NCBI RefSeq assembly: GCF_002924365.1
Contig: NZ_PQWB01000117.1
Span: forward strand, 1-36,546
Reading direction: 5' to 3'
DNA length: 36,546 nt
From: Chromobacterium alticapitis
Lineage (GTDB): Bacteria > Pseudomonadota > Gammaproteobacteria > Burkholderiales > Chromobacteriaceae
Each line of letters opens with the position of its first letter. Within the stretch, counting starts at the first letter, position 1. A program made the translations under genes and the position numbers. The notes under the pieces were generated by a model. That model had not been told where the DNA came from. It saw nothing but the letters and a program-made list of their open reading frames with translations, and did no database searches. Of this stretch, positions 25,719 to 36,252 are shown one piece after another.

Positions 25719-27035
25719 TCACGCAAAGCCGGGCCGACCGACGCCGCCCAGGCGGGCCGCCAAGCGCCTGCCCTTGCGCAGGCAATCGGCCAGCGAGACG
25801 CCGTCCAGCCAGTTGGCGCACACATGCAAACCCTGCCCCGCCAGCGGCTGTGCCATCCGCCTCACTCGCCCCTGCAGCGAAGTGCCTTGCGGCAGCGCCG
25901 CCGGCCAGCGCGTGACCCGCTGCGACACCGGCCGGGCGCGCAAGCCGAAACGCTCCGCCATTTCCCGGTTCAAGCCGAGCAGCATTTCCGCGTCGCTCAG
26001 TTCCATCCGCTCCGGATGGCGTCGGCCGCCGATGAAGCTGGTCAACAGCTGCGTGCCGTCCGGACACACATGAGGATAACTGTTGCTGACGCTCAAATGC
26101 CCTAGCGTCAACATGCCTTCCGCCTCGGGATGCAGCGCGCCGCCGCCCTCCAGCGGCCACTCCAGCGCATCCGCCTCCAGCAGCGTGCTGACCACGGCCA
26201 GCGGCGCGTACGGAATGCGGCGGCAGGCATCGGCCAACGCCGGCGCCAGCGGATGCAGCAGGGTCGCGGCCTGCGCCGCCGGCAAGGCCAGCACCACCTG
26301 CTGCGCGCGCTCCCAGCCGGCAGCGGTGCGCAGCCGCCAGCCGGCGCCCTCGCGCCGCAGCGCCGTCACCGGGCAGTTCAAGCGCACATCCAGTTCGGCC
26401 GCCAGCCGCAGCGGCAATTGTTGCAAGCCGCCTTGCAGAGTACAGGCGCGCCGGCCCTCCATGCGCTTGCGCATTTTCAACAGGCCGCTCAGGAAGGGGC
26501 CGCGGCATTGCGCAGCCTCGGCCAGTTCCGGCAGCGCCTCCTGCAGCCGCAGTTCCTGCGGATCGCCGGCGAACACGCCGCCCACCATGGGGTCCAGCAC
26601 CTTGGCCAGCACCTCGCTGCCGAAGCGCGAATCGCAGAACGTCGCCACGCTATCCAAGCCCGCGCTGCCCGCGCCGGGACGCAGCATGCCGCGGATCACT
26701 TTCCACTTGCCGCCCCAGCTCAGCAAATTGCCTCCCAGCAATTGCAGCGGCCCCTCCGGCAAGCGCCGGTAGCAGCCATCCAGCAGCACGTGGCGGACAG
26801 CGCCGGCCTGGCTGGGCCATACCGGAGACAGGCCCAGCGACTGCAGCCATTGCAGCAACTCCTCATCCGCCAACAGCGTGTGCGGCCCCTCCTCGCGCAA
26901 GACGGCGCCGCCTTCGGTCGACACTTTGCCGCCCACCCTATCGTCTGCCTCGTACACCACAACTTCCGCCCCCTGCCGCCGCAACCACCAGGCGCAAGAC
27001 AGGCCGGACACGCCGGCTCCAATCACCGCAATCAT
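25719..27035 (-). CDS. hemY: HemY-type protoporphyrinogen/coproporphyrinogen oxidase
   Basis: FAD-dependent oxidase of the amine-oxidase/PPO fold, 438 aa, which removes six electrons from the porphyrinogen ring late in haem synthesis. The N-terminal dinucleotide-binding motif is VIGAGVSGLSCAWWL followed by YEADDRVGGKV. The FAD-contacting C-terminal segment is GLHVCANWLDGVSLADC. A KVLDPMVGGVFAGDP segment is typical of PPO proteins. The start is ATG 27035, preceded by GAGAGGTG. It is an oxygen-dependent type rather than the flavodoxin-like HemG. Another haem gene, hemB, lies 7 kb away. Whether it acts on protoporphyrinogen or coproporphyrinogen cannot be told from sequence alone. Confidence 0.9.
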   Translation of the reverse strand: MIAVIGAGVSGLSCAWWLRRQGAEVVVYEADDRVGGKVSTEGGAVLREEGPHTLLADEELLQWLQSLGLSPVWPSQAGAVRHVLLDGCYRRLPEGPLQLLGGNLLSWGGKWKVIRGMLRPGAGSAGLDSVATFCDSRFGSEVLAKVLDPMVGGVFAGDPQELRLQEALPELAEAAQCRGPFLSGLLKMRKRMEGRRACTLQGGLQQLPLRLAAELDVRLNCPVTALRREGAGWRLRTAAGWERAQQVVLALPAAQAATLLHPLAPALADACRRIPYAPLAVVSTLLEADALEWPLEGGGALHPEAEGMLTLGHLSVSNSYPHVCPDGTQLLTSFIGGRRHPERMELSDAEMLLGLNREMAERFGLRARPVSQRVTRWPAALPQGTSLQGRVRRMAQPLAGQGLHVCANWLDGVSLADCLRKGRRLAARLGGVGRPGFA

Positions 27036-27423
27036 GTAAGCACCTCTCGCCAATCTGTTTCGTCAGCGATGAATTATCCGTGCCCCTGACCTGCGTCAGT
27101 TGACAGCCATCAAGAGGCAAGCGCAAGGAAACGAACATCTCCATTTCCCATTCAAACAATTTACAAAACATTTACAAAAGCTCTGTTACACTCGCCCCCG
27201 AACAACATATACAGATATGTCCCACGTCTACAGCATGACAATCCAACAGCGACACTTCCACCCCACAAACCGCGCCGAACAAGGAAGCAGGCGAACCGCC
27301 CAACACGCGCCGTAAGCGCGCCCCGTCCCACCATGCCGCCGGCCACCCGCGCGCAGCGGGCAGGCGCGCCGCCACGCGCGACGCCCGCCCAACCAACAAA
27401 AACGAATCAACCGTGGTGCGAAA
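27036..27423. other. Divergent intergenic region upstream of the hemY-like and chemoreceptor genes
   Basis: 388 bp without a convincing gene. The first half is AT-rich and contains two tandem TTTACAAAA boxes at 27160 and 27171 (11-bp spacing, one helical turn). The second half is GC-rich and can fold (GCGGGC 27356-27361 with GCCCGC 27383-27388, with inner pairing). It must contain promoters for both directions, but I see no -35/-10 pair with good spacing. Confidence 0.5.
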
Positions 27424-29073
27424 ATGAAAAATTGGAAAGTCAGCTCTCAACTTCTGCTGCTCACAGGCCTGATGGCCCTGCTGATACTCGCCGTCGGCCT
27501 GCTAGGCCTCTCCGGCATGTCAGATACCACCGCGCGGCTGCAGACGGTCTACCAGGACCGGACCGTGCCGCTGGTGCAATTGGGCAAGATCGCCCGTTGG
27601 CACCGCGCCAGCCTGCAGCGGCTGAAGCTGGTCAATGAGCTGTACAAGCAAGGCCCGGCCGGCGTCTCCCGCGCCCAGGCCGAGCTGGCCATGTTGCGCC
27701 AGGGCCGCGGCCTGATAGACGAGCAGTGGCGCGCCTATCGCAGCACCTTGATGACAGACGAGGAAAACCGCCTGATCGCCGTCTACGAGCAGCACATGCC
27801 GCAGTTCCGGCAACAGGTCTACGACCGGGTGTTGGACGCCCCCGCCGGCGCGCCGCTGCCGGCGGACATCCAGCAAGCCCTCTACGACGAGCAAAACTCG
27901 GAGGGCGCGCAGGTGATGCGGGTGATCGAACAACTGTGCGACCTGCAGGAACGGGTGGCCGCCAGCGAGTTCGCCGCCGCCCAGGATCATTACCAATGGA
28001 CCCATCTGCTGTCGCTGGCGCTGATCGCGGGCGCGCTGCTGCTGGGCGGCTGCGCCTCGCTGGCGATACGCCGCAATCTGTTGGCTCAGTTGGGTTGCGA
28101 GCCGGCTGAACTTAACCGCATCAGCCGCGCCATCGCCGCCGGCGATCTGAGCCAGCGCCTCGCCGCGCCGGAAGGCGACAGCCGCAGCGTGCTGTCCAGC
28201 GTGCGCGACATGCAGCGCACCTTGCACCAGCTGATAGGCAATATGGTGGACGGCGTCGCCCGCACCAGCGAAGCGATCAGCCAGATGAGCAGCAGCGCCA
28301 GCCAGATAGGCGGGGCCGTGCAACAGCAAAACGAATCCTCCGCCACCATGGCGGCGGCGGTAGAGGAAATGCTGACCGCCATCGGCCAAATCGCGGACGG
28401 CGCCCGCCGCGGCCACGACCGCTGCCTGGCCGCCGGCGAGCTGGCGCAACAGGGCGCGCGCCAGGCTCAAGATTCGGCTCGGGACATGCTTCAGCTGTAC
28501 GACAGCGTGCAACAAAGCAGCCAGGAACTGGCCGAGCTGAACCAGCACGCCAGCCGCATCAGCAGCATCGTGCAGGTGATCAAGGACATCGCGGACCAGA
28601 CCAATCTGCTGGCGTTGAACGCCTCCATCGAGGCCGCCCGCGCCGGCGAGCAGGGGCGCGGCTTCGCCGTGGTGGCGGACGAGGTGCGCAAGCTGGCTGA
28701 GCGGACCAACCAGTCGCTGGGCGAAGTGGACGCCATGATAAGCGCCATCCAGAGCGTGGGCGGCCGCGCGGTGGCCAGCATGGACCAGGCCCGCGCCGAG
28801 GCCAGCCGCGGCGCCGAACTGGCCGACGCCACCGGCCGCACCATCGTCGAGCTGGAACAGGGCGCCGGCCAGGTAGTGGCCACCATGGCCGACATCTCGC
28901 TGTCGCTGAACGAGCAGAACCAGTCCAGCCGCCTGCTGGGCGGCAATCTGGAAAGCATCGCCCAGATGAGCGAGCAAAATGACAGCGCGGTGCGCCAGCT
29001 GATTGCCGGCCTGCGCGCGCTGTCGTCCATGGCGGACGCGCTGCGCGAGCAGACCCGGCGCTTCAGCCTCTAG
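27424..29073 (+). CDS. Methyl-accepting chemotaxis protein
   Basis: Inner-membrane chemoreceptor of 549 aa. TM1 is residues about 9-30, followed by a periplasmic, mostly helical sensor (about 31-193) of four-helix-bundle type with no recognisable ligand motif. TM2 is about 194-214. A HAMP domain follows (about 215-268, [14 protein letters not shown]) and then the coiled-coil signalling domain. The hairpin tip is canonical ([20 protein letters not shown], residues about 404-422), with Arg406, Glu409 and Arg412 that contact other receptors, CheA and CheW. No C-terminal CheR-docking pentapeptide is present; it ends TRRFSL. ATG 27424 lacks an obvious Shine-Dalgarno. A second receptor gene follows after 83 bp. 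Confidence 0.95.
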   Translation: MKNWKVSSQLLLLTGLMALLILAVGLLGLSGMSDTTARLQTVYQDRTVPLVQLGKIARWHRASLQRLKLVNELYKQGPAGVSRAQAELAMLRQGRGLIDEQWRAYRSTLMTDEENRLIAVYEQHMPQFRQQVYDRVLDAPAGAPLPADIQQALYDEQNSEGAQVMRVIEQLCDLQERVAASEFAAAQDHYQWTHLLSLALIAGALLLGGCASLAIRRNLLAQLGCEPAELNRISRAIAAGDLSQRLAAPEGDSRSVLSSVRDMQRTLHQLIGNMVDGVARTSEAISQMSSSASQIGGAVQQQNESSATMAAAVEEMLTAIGQIADGARRGHDRCLAAGELAQQGARQAQDSARDMLQLYDSVQQSSQELAELNQHASRISSIVQVIKDIADQTNLLALNASIEAARAGEQGRGFAVVADEVRKLAERTNQSLGEVDAMISAIQSVGGRAVASMDQARAEASRGAELADATGRTIVELEQGAGQVVATMADISLSLNEQNQSSRLLGGNLESIAQMSEQNDSAVRQLIAGLRALSSMADALREQTRRFSL

Positions 29074-29156
29074 CCGCCGGAGCGGCAAGCATGCGCCCCG
29101 CAGGGGCAATGGGGACAGGCTATACCAAGAGCAAGACGGAAACCGGAAGCCCGCCC

Positions 29157-30707
29157 ATGCCCCGCCCTCTCTTGCTGAAGACCCGGCTGCAGCTCCTCGC
29201 GCTGGCCGCCCTCGCCGCGCTGCTATTGCTCGCGGGGGCCGGCGCCGGCCAGCTGGCCGGCATGGATCAAGCCGTCGAGCGCCGCCTGAGCCAGGTCATC
29301 GCTCAAAACCGCGTCGACCGCGCCGTCCAGCTGGCCAATCTGCACTTCAAAATCCAGGTGCAGAACTGGAAGGACGTCCTGCTGCGCGGCAACGACAGCG
29401 CCGACTACGCCGGCTATCTGGACGCTTTCCATCAGGAGGACCGCGCCGTCGACGACATGCTCAGACAGGCGGCCGCGGCCATGGCCGAAGCCGGCCAGCC
29501 CAGCGCCGACATCGACGCCATCCTCGCCGAGCACGCCAGGCTGGACGAGCGCTACCAAGCCGCCCTGGCCGGCTTCCGCCAGGATGACAAGCTGTCCGGC
29601 CAACAGGTGGACCGCCAGGTGCGCGGCATGGACCGCGCCATGAGCGAGCAACTGCTGCGGACCAGCGAAACCATCCGCGCCAGCTTCGAGCAATTGCTGC
29701 AGCAACAGATCGAAACCACCCACGGCAGCTACCGCCAGGCGCTGGGCCTGTTCACCGCCATCGCCGTCATCGGCGCGCTGGCTCTGGCCGCCGCCATCGC
29801 GCTCATCGGCATCGGCATTTTCCGCCAAGTGGGCGGCGAGCCGGCCGTAGTGGCCGACATCGCCCGCCGCGTGGCCGCTGGCGATCTGACCGTGCATGCC
29901 AGGCTGCGCGCCGGCGATGCGCACAGCGTGCTGGCGGCGATGCAAAGCATGGTGGAGCGGCTGACCCGCGTGATAGAGGAACTGCGGCAGAACGCCGAGC
30001 AGTTGAACACCACCTCCTCCGAAGTGGCCGCGTCGGCGCAGATCTTGAGTCAAAGCGCCTCGCAGCAGGCGGCCAGCCTGGAACAGACCAGCGCTTCGGT
30101 GGAACAAATCGCCGCCACGGTGGCGCAGAATTCCGACAACGCCCACATCACCGACGCCACGGCCGGCCAATCCGCCAACTGCGCGGACGACGGCAGCCAG
30201 GCGGTCAGCCGCACCGTGAGCGCCATACGCGACATCGCCGGCCGCATAGGCGTGATAGACGACATCGCCTACCAGACCAATCTGCTGGCGCTGAACGCGG
30301 CCATCGAGGCCGCCCACGCGGGCAAGCACGGCCTGGGTTTCACCGTGGTGGCCGCCCAAGTGCGCAAGCTGGCGGAAGACAGCCAAAGCGCGGCGCGCGA
30401 GATCGGCCGCTTGGCCGGGGACAGCGTGGAAATGGCTGAGCAGGCTGGCGCGGCCCTGTCCCAATTGGTGCCGTCCATCCGCAAGACCGCAGAGCTGGTG
30501 CAAGAGATCGCCCTCGCCTCCCACGAGCAGAGCGAAGGCCTGCAGCAGATCAATACCGCGGTCAGCCAGCTGTCCATGACCACCCAGCTGAGCGCCTCCA
30601 CTTCGGAGCAGCTGTCCGCCGCCTCGGACCAGCTGAACGCCCAGGCCGAGCGCCTGCGCAGCATGATGGCTTTTTTTCAAACCCATCGCGCGCCTGGCCC
30701 GGGCTGA
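29157..30707 (+). CDS. Methyl-accepting chemotaxis protein with altered signalling tip
   Basis: Chemoreceptor of 516 aa. TM1 is residues about 12-33, the periplasmic helical sensor about 34-198, TM2 about 199-223, HAMP about 224-277, then the signalling coiled coil. The tip reads [20 protein letters not shown] (384-403), where the family normally has Arg, Glu, Arg/Lys, Ala and Glu at 387, 390, 393, 396 and 401; here they are His, Lys, Leu, Thr and Gln. The preceding stretch ([20 protein letters not shown], from 328) is also unusual. The rest of the receptor is well preserved with no frameshift. ATG 29157 has GGAAG upstream and places TM1 at the N-terminus; an in-frame ATG at 29109 is an alternative. 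It follows the first receptor gene with no terminator between. Confidence 0.93.
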   Translation: MPRPLLLKTRLQLLALAALAALLLLAGAGAGQLAGMDQAVERRLSQVIAQNRVDRAVQLANLHFKIQVQNWKDVLLRGNDSADYAGYLDAFHQEDRAVDDMLRQAAAAMAEAGQPSADIDAILAEHARLDERYQAALAGFRQDDKLSGQQVDRQVRGMDRAMSEQLLRTSETIRASFEQLLQQQIETTHGSYRQALGLFTAIAVIGALALAAAIALIGIGIFRQVGGEPAVVADIARRVAAGDLTVHARLRAGDAHSVLAAMQSMVERLTRVIEELRQNAEQLNTTSSEVAASAQILSQSASQQAASLEQTSASVEQIAATVAQNSDNAHITDATAGQSANCADDGSQAVSRTVSAIRDIAGRIGVIDDIAYQTNLLALNAAIEAAHAGKHGLGFTVVAAQVRKLAEDSQSAAREIGRLAGDSVEMAEQAGAALSQLVPSIRKTAELVQEIALASHEQSEGLQQINTAVSQLSMTTQLSASTSEQLSAASDQLNAQAERLRSMMAFFQTHRAPGPG

Positions 30708-30739
30708 AACGCAAAACGGCCTCCGCTAGCGGAGGCCGT
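30708..30739 (-). terminator. kbl-tdh terminator
   Basis: A perfect 24-base inverted repeat (30716-30739; arms ACGGCCTCCGC), followed on the - strand by TTTTGCGTTT. It sits 21 bp past the tdh stop. On the + strand the stem follows the second chemoreceptor by eight bases but without a T-run, so it would stop that message only weakly. Confidence 0.8.
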
Positions 30740-30760
30740 CTGACGAGCGGACGGTAGCGC

Positions 30761-31786
30761 TCAGCGCCAGTCCAGGATCACCTTGCCGCTCTGGCCGGAC
30801 AGCATGGCGGCGAAGCCGGCTTCGAACTCATCCACCTTGAAGTGGTGGGTGATGATGGGCGTGATATCCAGGCCGGACTGGATCAGCGCCACCATCTTGT
30901 ACCAGGTCTCGAACATCTCGCGGCCGTAGATGCCCTTGATTTCCAGACCCTTGAAGATCACTTGGTTCCAGTCGATGGCGGTATTGGACGGCGGGATGCC
31001 CAGCAAGGCCACCTTGCCGCCATGGTTCATCGTTTCCAGCATCTGGCGGAAGGCCTGCGGGTTGCCGGACATTTCCAGGCCCACGTCGAAGCCCTCGGTC
31101 ATGCCCAGCTCCTGCATCACCGCCTTCAGGTCTTCCTTGGCAACGTTGACGGCGCGCGTGGCGCCCATCTTCTTCGCCAGATCCAGCCGGTAGTCGTTGA
31201 CATCGGTGATCACCACGTGGCGCGCGCCGACATGCTTGGCGATGGCCACCGCCATGATGCCTATCGGGCCGGCGCCGGTGATCAGCACGTCCTCGCCCAC
31301 CAGGTTGAAGCTCAGCGCGGTGTGCACGGCGTTGCCGAACGGATCGAAGATGGACGCCAGATCGTCGGAGATGTCATCCGGAATCGGGAAGGCGTTGAAG
31401 GCCGGGATCACCAGGTATTCAGCGAACGCGCCCTCGCGGTTCACGCCCACGCCGGTGGTGTTGCGGCACAGGTGGCGGCGGCCGGCACGGCAGTTGCGGC
31501 AGTGGCCGCAAGTGATGTGGCCTTCTCCGGACACGCGCTGGCCTATCTTGAAGCCCTGCACTTCCGAACCCATGCCGGCGACGACGCCGACGTATTCATG
31601 GCCGACATGCATCGGCACCGGGATGGTCTTCTGCGACCATTCGTCCCAGTTCCAGATGTGGATGTCGGTGCCGCAGATCGCGGTCTTGACGATCTTGATC
31701 AGCAGATCGTTGTGGCCGACTTCCGGCTGCGGAACATCGGTCATTTCCAGGCCGGGAGCGGCCTTCAGTTTGGCAAGCGCCTTCAT
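30761..31786 (-). CDS. tdh: L-threonine 3-dehydrogenase
   Basis: Zinc-dependent medium-chain dehydrogenase that oxidises L-threonine with NAD+ to 2-amino-3-ketobutyrate. It has 341 aa, the same length as E. coli Tdh. The catalytic zinc ligands are visible at Cys38 (AICGTDIH), His63 and Glu64 (GHEYVG). The structural zinc site is Cys93, 96, 99 and 107. The NAD fold carries the GAGPIGIMA loop. The start is ATG 31786 with AAGGA upstream. It is the second gene of kbl-tdh; the 56-bp gap holds a short hairpin (31803-31810 with 31816-31823) without a T-run. With Kbl it converts threonine to glycine and acetyl-CoA. Confidence 0.98.
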   Translation of the reverse strand: MKALAKLKAAPGLEMTDVPQPEVGHNDLLIKIVKTAICGTDIHIWNWDEWSQKTIPVPMHVGHEYVGVVAGMGSEVQGFKIGQRVSGEGHITCGHCRNCRAGRRHLCRNTTGVGVNREGAFAEYLVIPAFNAFPIPDDISDDLASIFDPFGNAVHTALSFNLVGEDVLITGAGPIGIMAVAIAKHVGARHVVITDVNDYRLDLAKKMGATRAVNVAKEDLKAVMQELGMTEGFDVGLEMSGNPQAFRQMLETMNHGGKVALLGIPPSNTAIDWNQVIFKGLEIKGIYGREMFETWYKMVALIQSGLDITPIITHHFKVDEFEAGFAAMLSGQSGKVILDWR

Positions 31787-31842
31787 GTCTCTATCCTTGG
31801 GCGCGCGGGCATGCCGCCCGCGCCGCCTGTCATGCGGTCAAA

Positions 31843-33042
31843 TCAGATTACGCCCAGCTCGCGGCCCACCTTGATGAAGGCGGCCACGGCCTTCTTCACC
31901 TGCTCTTCGCTATGCGCGGCGGACATCTGGGTGCGGATGCGCGCCTTGCCCTTGGGCACTACCGGGTAGGAGAAGCCGATCACGTACACGCCTTCGGCCA
32001 GCAGCTTGGAGGCCATTTCGCCGGCCAGGCGGGCATCGCCCAGCATCACCGGGACAATGGGGTGCTCGCCCGGCACCAGGGTAAAGCCGGCGGCGGACAT
32101 TTCCTGGCGGAACAGCTCGGCGTTGCGGCGCACCTTGGCGCGCAGCTCGGCGCCTTCGCCGCTCTTCAGGATGTTCAGCACTTCCACGCTGGCGGCGGCG
32201 ATGGCCGGGGCCAGCGTGTTGGAGAACAAATAGGGGCGCGAGCGTTGGCGCAACAGGTCGACGATGGGCTGGTGCGCGGCGACGTAGCCGCCGGACGCGC
32301 CGCCCAGCGCCTTGCCCAGCGTGCCGGTGTAGATGTCCACGCGGTCGGACACCCCGCAGTATTCCGGCGTGCCGGCGCCGGTTTCGCCGATGAAGCCCAC
32401 CGCGTGCGAATCGTCCACCATCACCAGCGCGTCGTGGCGCTCGGCCAGATCGCAGATGCCGTTCAAATCGGCGATGATGCCGTCCATCGAGAACACGCCA
32501 TCGGTGACGATCAGCTTGAAGCGCGCGCCAGCCTGCTCGGCGGCGATCAGCTGCGCCTCCAGGTCGGCCATGTCGTTGTTCTTGTAGCGGAAGCGCTTGG
32601 CCTTGCACAAGCGCACGCCGTCGATGATGGAGGCGTGGTTCAGCTCGTCCGAAATCACCGCGTCCTCTTCGGTCAGCAGGGTTTCGAACACGCCGCCGTT
32701 GGCGTCGAAGCAGCTGGAATACAGAATGGTGTCGTCGGTGCCCAGGAAGCTGGAAATCGACTTTTCCAGCTGCTTGTGAATGGACTGGGTGCCGCAGATG
32801 AAACGCACCGAGGCGCAGCCGTAGCCGTACTGGTCCATGCCGTCCTTGGCGGCCTGCACCAGGCGCTTGTCGTCGGCCAGGCCCAGGTAGTTGTTGGCAC
32901 AGAAGTTCAGCACATGCTCGCCGCCGGCCAGCGCGATGTCGGCGCTTTGCGGCGTGGCGATCACGCGCTCCGGCTTTTCGAAACCATCGGCCTTGATTTG
33001 GGCCAGCGTGGCCTGCAGATGGGCCAGGTAAGTGTGGTTCAT
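31843..33042 (-). CDS. kbl: 2-amino-3-ketobutyrate coenzyme A ligase (glycine C-acetyltransferase)
   Basis: PLP-dependent alpha-oxoamine synthase family enzyme of 399 aa that cleaves 2-amino-3-ketobutyrate with CoA to glycine and acetyl-CoA. The PLP lysine is Lys244 in [15 protein letters not shown], the same position as in E. coli Kbl. Other cofactor-site segments are visible: [27 protein letters not shown] and [10 protein letters not shown]. The start is ATG 33042 with AAAGGA six bases upstream. It is first in the operon with tdh, and its substrate is the unstable Tdh product, which explains the pairing. Control probably lies in the 132-bp gap upstream. Confidence 0.98.
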   Translation of the reverse strand: MNHTYLAHLQATLAQIKADGFEKPERVIATPQSADIALAGGEHVLNFCANNYLGLADDKRLVQAAKDGMDQYGYGCASVRFICGTQSIHKQLEKSISSFLGTDDTILYSSCFDANGGVFETLLTEEDAVISDELNHASIIDGVRLCKAKRFRYKNNDMADLEAQLIAAEQAGARFKLIVTDGVFSMDGIIADLNGICDLAERHDALVMVDDSHAVGFIGETGAGTPEYCGVSDRVDIYTGTLGKALGGASGGYVAAHQPIVDLLRQRSRPYLFSNTLAPAIAAASVEVLNILKSGEGAELRAKVRRNAELFRQEMSAAGFTLVPGEHPIVPVMLGDARLAGEMASKLLAEGVYVIGFSYPVVPKGKARIRTQMSAAHSEEQVKKAVAAFIKVGRELGVI

Positions 33043-33135
33043 GACAGTCCTTTGGATAGGACGGACGCGGAAATCCCAGCCGCGCCCGCAGGCACCGCGC
33101 CCCGCCTATGGCGGCGCGCCACGAAAACTGTAGCC

Positions 33136-33180
33136 ATTCTAGCGCAGCGCCTATCTTGACAGCAGTGACAGTTGTCAGTG
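33136..33180 (-). promoter_or_regulatory. Candidate promoter/operator of kbl-tdh
   Basis: On the - strand a TAGAAT (-10-like, 33141-33136) precedes kbl by about 95 bp. Upstream, an inverted repeat TGACA-GT-TGTCA with an additional TGACAG copy (33157-33180) overlaps where a -35 would be. The -35 itself is poor (CTGTCA, 15-bp spacing), so this would need an activator or is wrong. Confidence 0.3.
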
Positions 33181-33387
33181 TTTTGGCTGCGCTCTGTCAC
33201 CGTCCCGCAATATCGGCAACTCGGCGTTCGGCGCGTCTTCCTCTTCGTCCCAACGCAGCGGCCTGACGCCAGGCGGCAGCTCGATGGGCGGCTCCCGCCG
33301 CGACAGCCGGGACAGGATGCCGACAACGGTGGCCACCGGCGCGGCGATCACTGCCACCCAGAACCAGGTGGAGTGCAATACATCCAT
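33175..33387 (-). CDS. Small membrane protein of unknown function (70 aa)
   Basis: A 70-aa protein with one N-terminal hydrophobic span (residues about 7-26, TWFWVAVIAAPVATVVGIL), then a basic stop-transfer segment (SRLSRRE) and an acidic, proline-containing tail (RWDEEEDAPNAE), so probably N-out with a cytoplasmic tail. The start is ATG 33387, preceded by GGGAGA; an upstream in-frame start at 33429 would fall within the hemB terminator-like hairpin and is rejected. It lies between hemB and kbl on the same strand. No family recognised. Confidence 0.7.
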   Translation of the reverse strand: MDVLHSTWFWVAVIAAPVATVVGILSRLSRREPPIELPPGVRPLRWDEEEDAPNAELPILRDGDRAQPKH

Positions 33388-33404
33388 GCGTCTCTCCCAA
33401 TGCA

Positions 33405-33434
33405 AACGCCCCTTGCCGCAAGCGGACAAGGGGC
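33405..33434 (-). terminator. hemB terminator-like hairpin
   Basis: Nine-base arms CGCCCCTTG (33408-33416) and CAAGGGGCG (33426-33434) pair around a nine-base loop, 21 bp after the hemB stop. On the - strand only TTT follows, so termination is probably partial, leaving some read-through into the small membrane protein gene. Confidence 0.6.
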
Positions 33435-33455
33435 GCGGCTCAATGCTTCATATTA

Positions 33456-34951
<1,496 letters not shown>

Positions 34952-36094
34952 ATGAAGAAAATCATTATCGCCGCAGCCGTTGCCGCGGCAGTCCCCGCAC
35001 TCGCTCAAGCTGACGTCAACATCTACGGCTCGCTGCGCGCCGGCGTGTCCATGACCAAGAACAGCGCCAACAACTACAGCTCCACTTTCGGCGTCGACGA
35101 CTTCGGCAGCCGCATAGGCTTCAAGGGCAGCGAAGATCTGGGCAACGGCCTGAAGACCATCTGGCAAGTGGAAACCGGTTTCGCCATAGACGGCGTGGCT
35201 GGCGGCGGCTCCGCCTCCGGCACCTTCGCCAACCGCGAAAGCTATGTCGGCGTCGACAGCGGCTTCGGCAAGCTGCGCGTAGGCTATCTGACCGACGTGC
35301 TGGCCGACTCGGAAGCGACCGACAACCTGTACGGCCCGCGCCGCGACGGCATGGGCACCAACTTCCCGCTGTATGAACAAGGTGATCTGTTCTCCTACGG
35401 CGACCTGCGCTTCAAGAACAGCGTGCGCTACGACTCCCCGACCTTGTACGGCTTCAACCTGACGCTGCAATACGGCGCGGGCGAAAACCAGCCGGCCGGC
35501 CAAAAGAAACAAGGCGAACAGTACGGCGTACGTCTGGCCTACCAGAACGCCGGCTTCTTCGGCGCCTTCGCCAACGCCACCCAGCTCAATACCAAGGGCA
35601 GCAGCAACAGCTCGACCAATCGCCTGGAAGGCGGCTACAGCGCCAACAATCTGTACCTGGCCGCCAGCTACCAGTGGCTGACCACCTATGGCGATGCCTG
35701 GGCGCAAGCGAAGAATGCCGATGGCTCGCTCAAATTCGACGCCAACAAGCAACCGATTTATGCCCTTCCCGGCATCAATCAACTGAGTCCGACCGTCGGC
35801 ACCGGCGGCAACAAGGTGGAGAACACCACCTGGGCCCTGAACGCGGCCTACACCATCGGCAACTTCAAGCCTTCCGTGGTCTACTCCAAGCGCGGCGATG
35901 CCAAAGTCGACGGCGTACGCTACAGCCTGGGCGGCAACCAATGGGCGGCCGCCCTGGACTACACCATGAGCAAGAACACCATGGTGGAAGTGGGCTATGG
36001 CGAGCGCAAGGACAACAAGGACGCGCGAACCATCAACAATTTCGCTCAAGAAAAGTCCACCCTGGCCTGGGCCATGATGAAGCACAACTTCTAA
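34952..36094 (+). CDS. General outer-membrane porin (Gram-negative porin family)
   Basis: Trimeric 16-strand beta-barrel porin for passive diffusion of small hydrophilic solutes across the outer membrane. It has 380 aa. The signal peptide MKKIIIAAAVAAAVPALAQA is followed by mature DVNIYGSLRAGV, the neisserial/beta-proteobacterial porin start. A GSRIGFKGSEDLGNGLKTIW block and alternating aromatic strands follow, and the chain ends in KHNF with the C-terminal Phe used for BAM-dependent insertion. The start is ATG 34952; the ribosome site is weak (AGAGAAAC). The long AT-rich region upstream suggests elaborate control. A strong terminator follows at 36124. Confidence 0.96.
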   Translation: MKKIIIAAAVAAAVPALAQADVNIYGSLRAGVSMTKNSANNYSSTFGVDDFGSRIGFKGSEDLGNGLKTIWQVETGFAIDGVAGGGSASGTFANRESYVGVDSGFGKLRVGYLTDVLADSEATDNLYGPRRDGMGTNFPLYEQGDLFSYGDLRFKNSVRYDSPTLYGFNLTLQYGAGENQPAGQKKQGEQYGVRLAYQNAGFFGAFANATQLNTKGSSNSSTNRLEGGYSANNLYLAASYQWLTTYGDAWAQAKNADGSLKFDANKQPIYALPGINQLSPTVGTGGNKVENTTWALNAAYTIGNFKPSVVYSKRGDAKVDGVRYSLGGNQWAAALDYTMSKNTMVEVGYGERKDNKDARTINNFAQEKSTLAWAMMKHNF

Positions 36095-36123
36095 GCGAAG
36101 TTATCCTGGTTTGGAATGTGCAG

Positions 36124-36154
36124 ACAGCCGCCCGCGTGGGCGGCTGTTTTGCTT
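36124..36154 (+). terminator. Porin gene terminator
   Basis: Ten-base arms ACAGCCGCCC (36124-36133) and GGGCGGCTGT (36138-36147) with a four-base loop, followed by a T-run (TTTTGCTT), 29 bp after the porin stop. Confidence 0.9.
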
Positions 36155-36201
36155 GGCCGCTCGACAGCGGGCCGCGACAAGCGGCACGCTCGTCAGCCGA
36201 A

Positions 36202-36233
36202 AAGAAAAAGCCAGCCCGACACGGACTGGCTTT
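36202..36233 (-). terminator. dnaJ terminator
   Basis: A twelve-base stem with one mismatch (36207-36218 with 36222-36233) and a three-base loop. On the - strand it is followed by TTTTTCTTT. It lies 19 bp after the dnaJ stop, in the 3' direction of that gene. Confidence 0.85.
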
Positions 36234-36252
36234 AGCTTGGAGAGCGCCTCGC

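Noticed and set aside
27217-27315. Short frame beginning at ATG 27217 upstream of the first chemoreceptor
   Set aside because: 32 codons of unstructured composition with no ribosome site.
27520-29109. Long - strand frames opposite both chemoreceptors (also 29223-30686)
   Set aside because: Shadows of MCP coding sequence; both MCP genes are clear on the + strand.
30842-33159. Two + strand frames opposite tdh and kbl
   Set aside because: tdh and kbl are unambiguous by conserved residues; the opposite frames have no domain.
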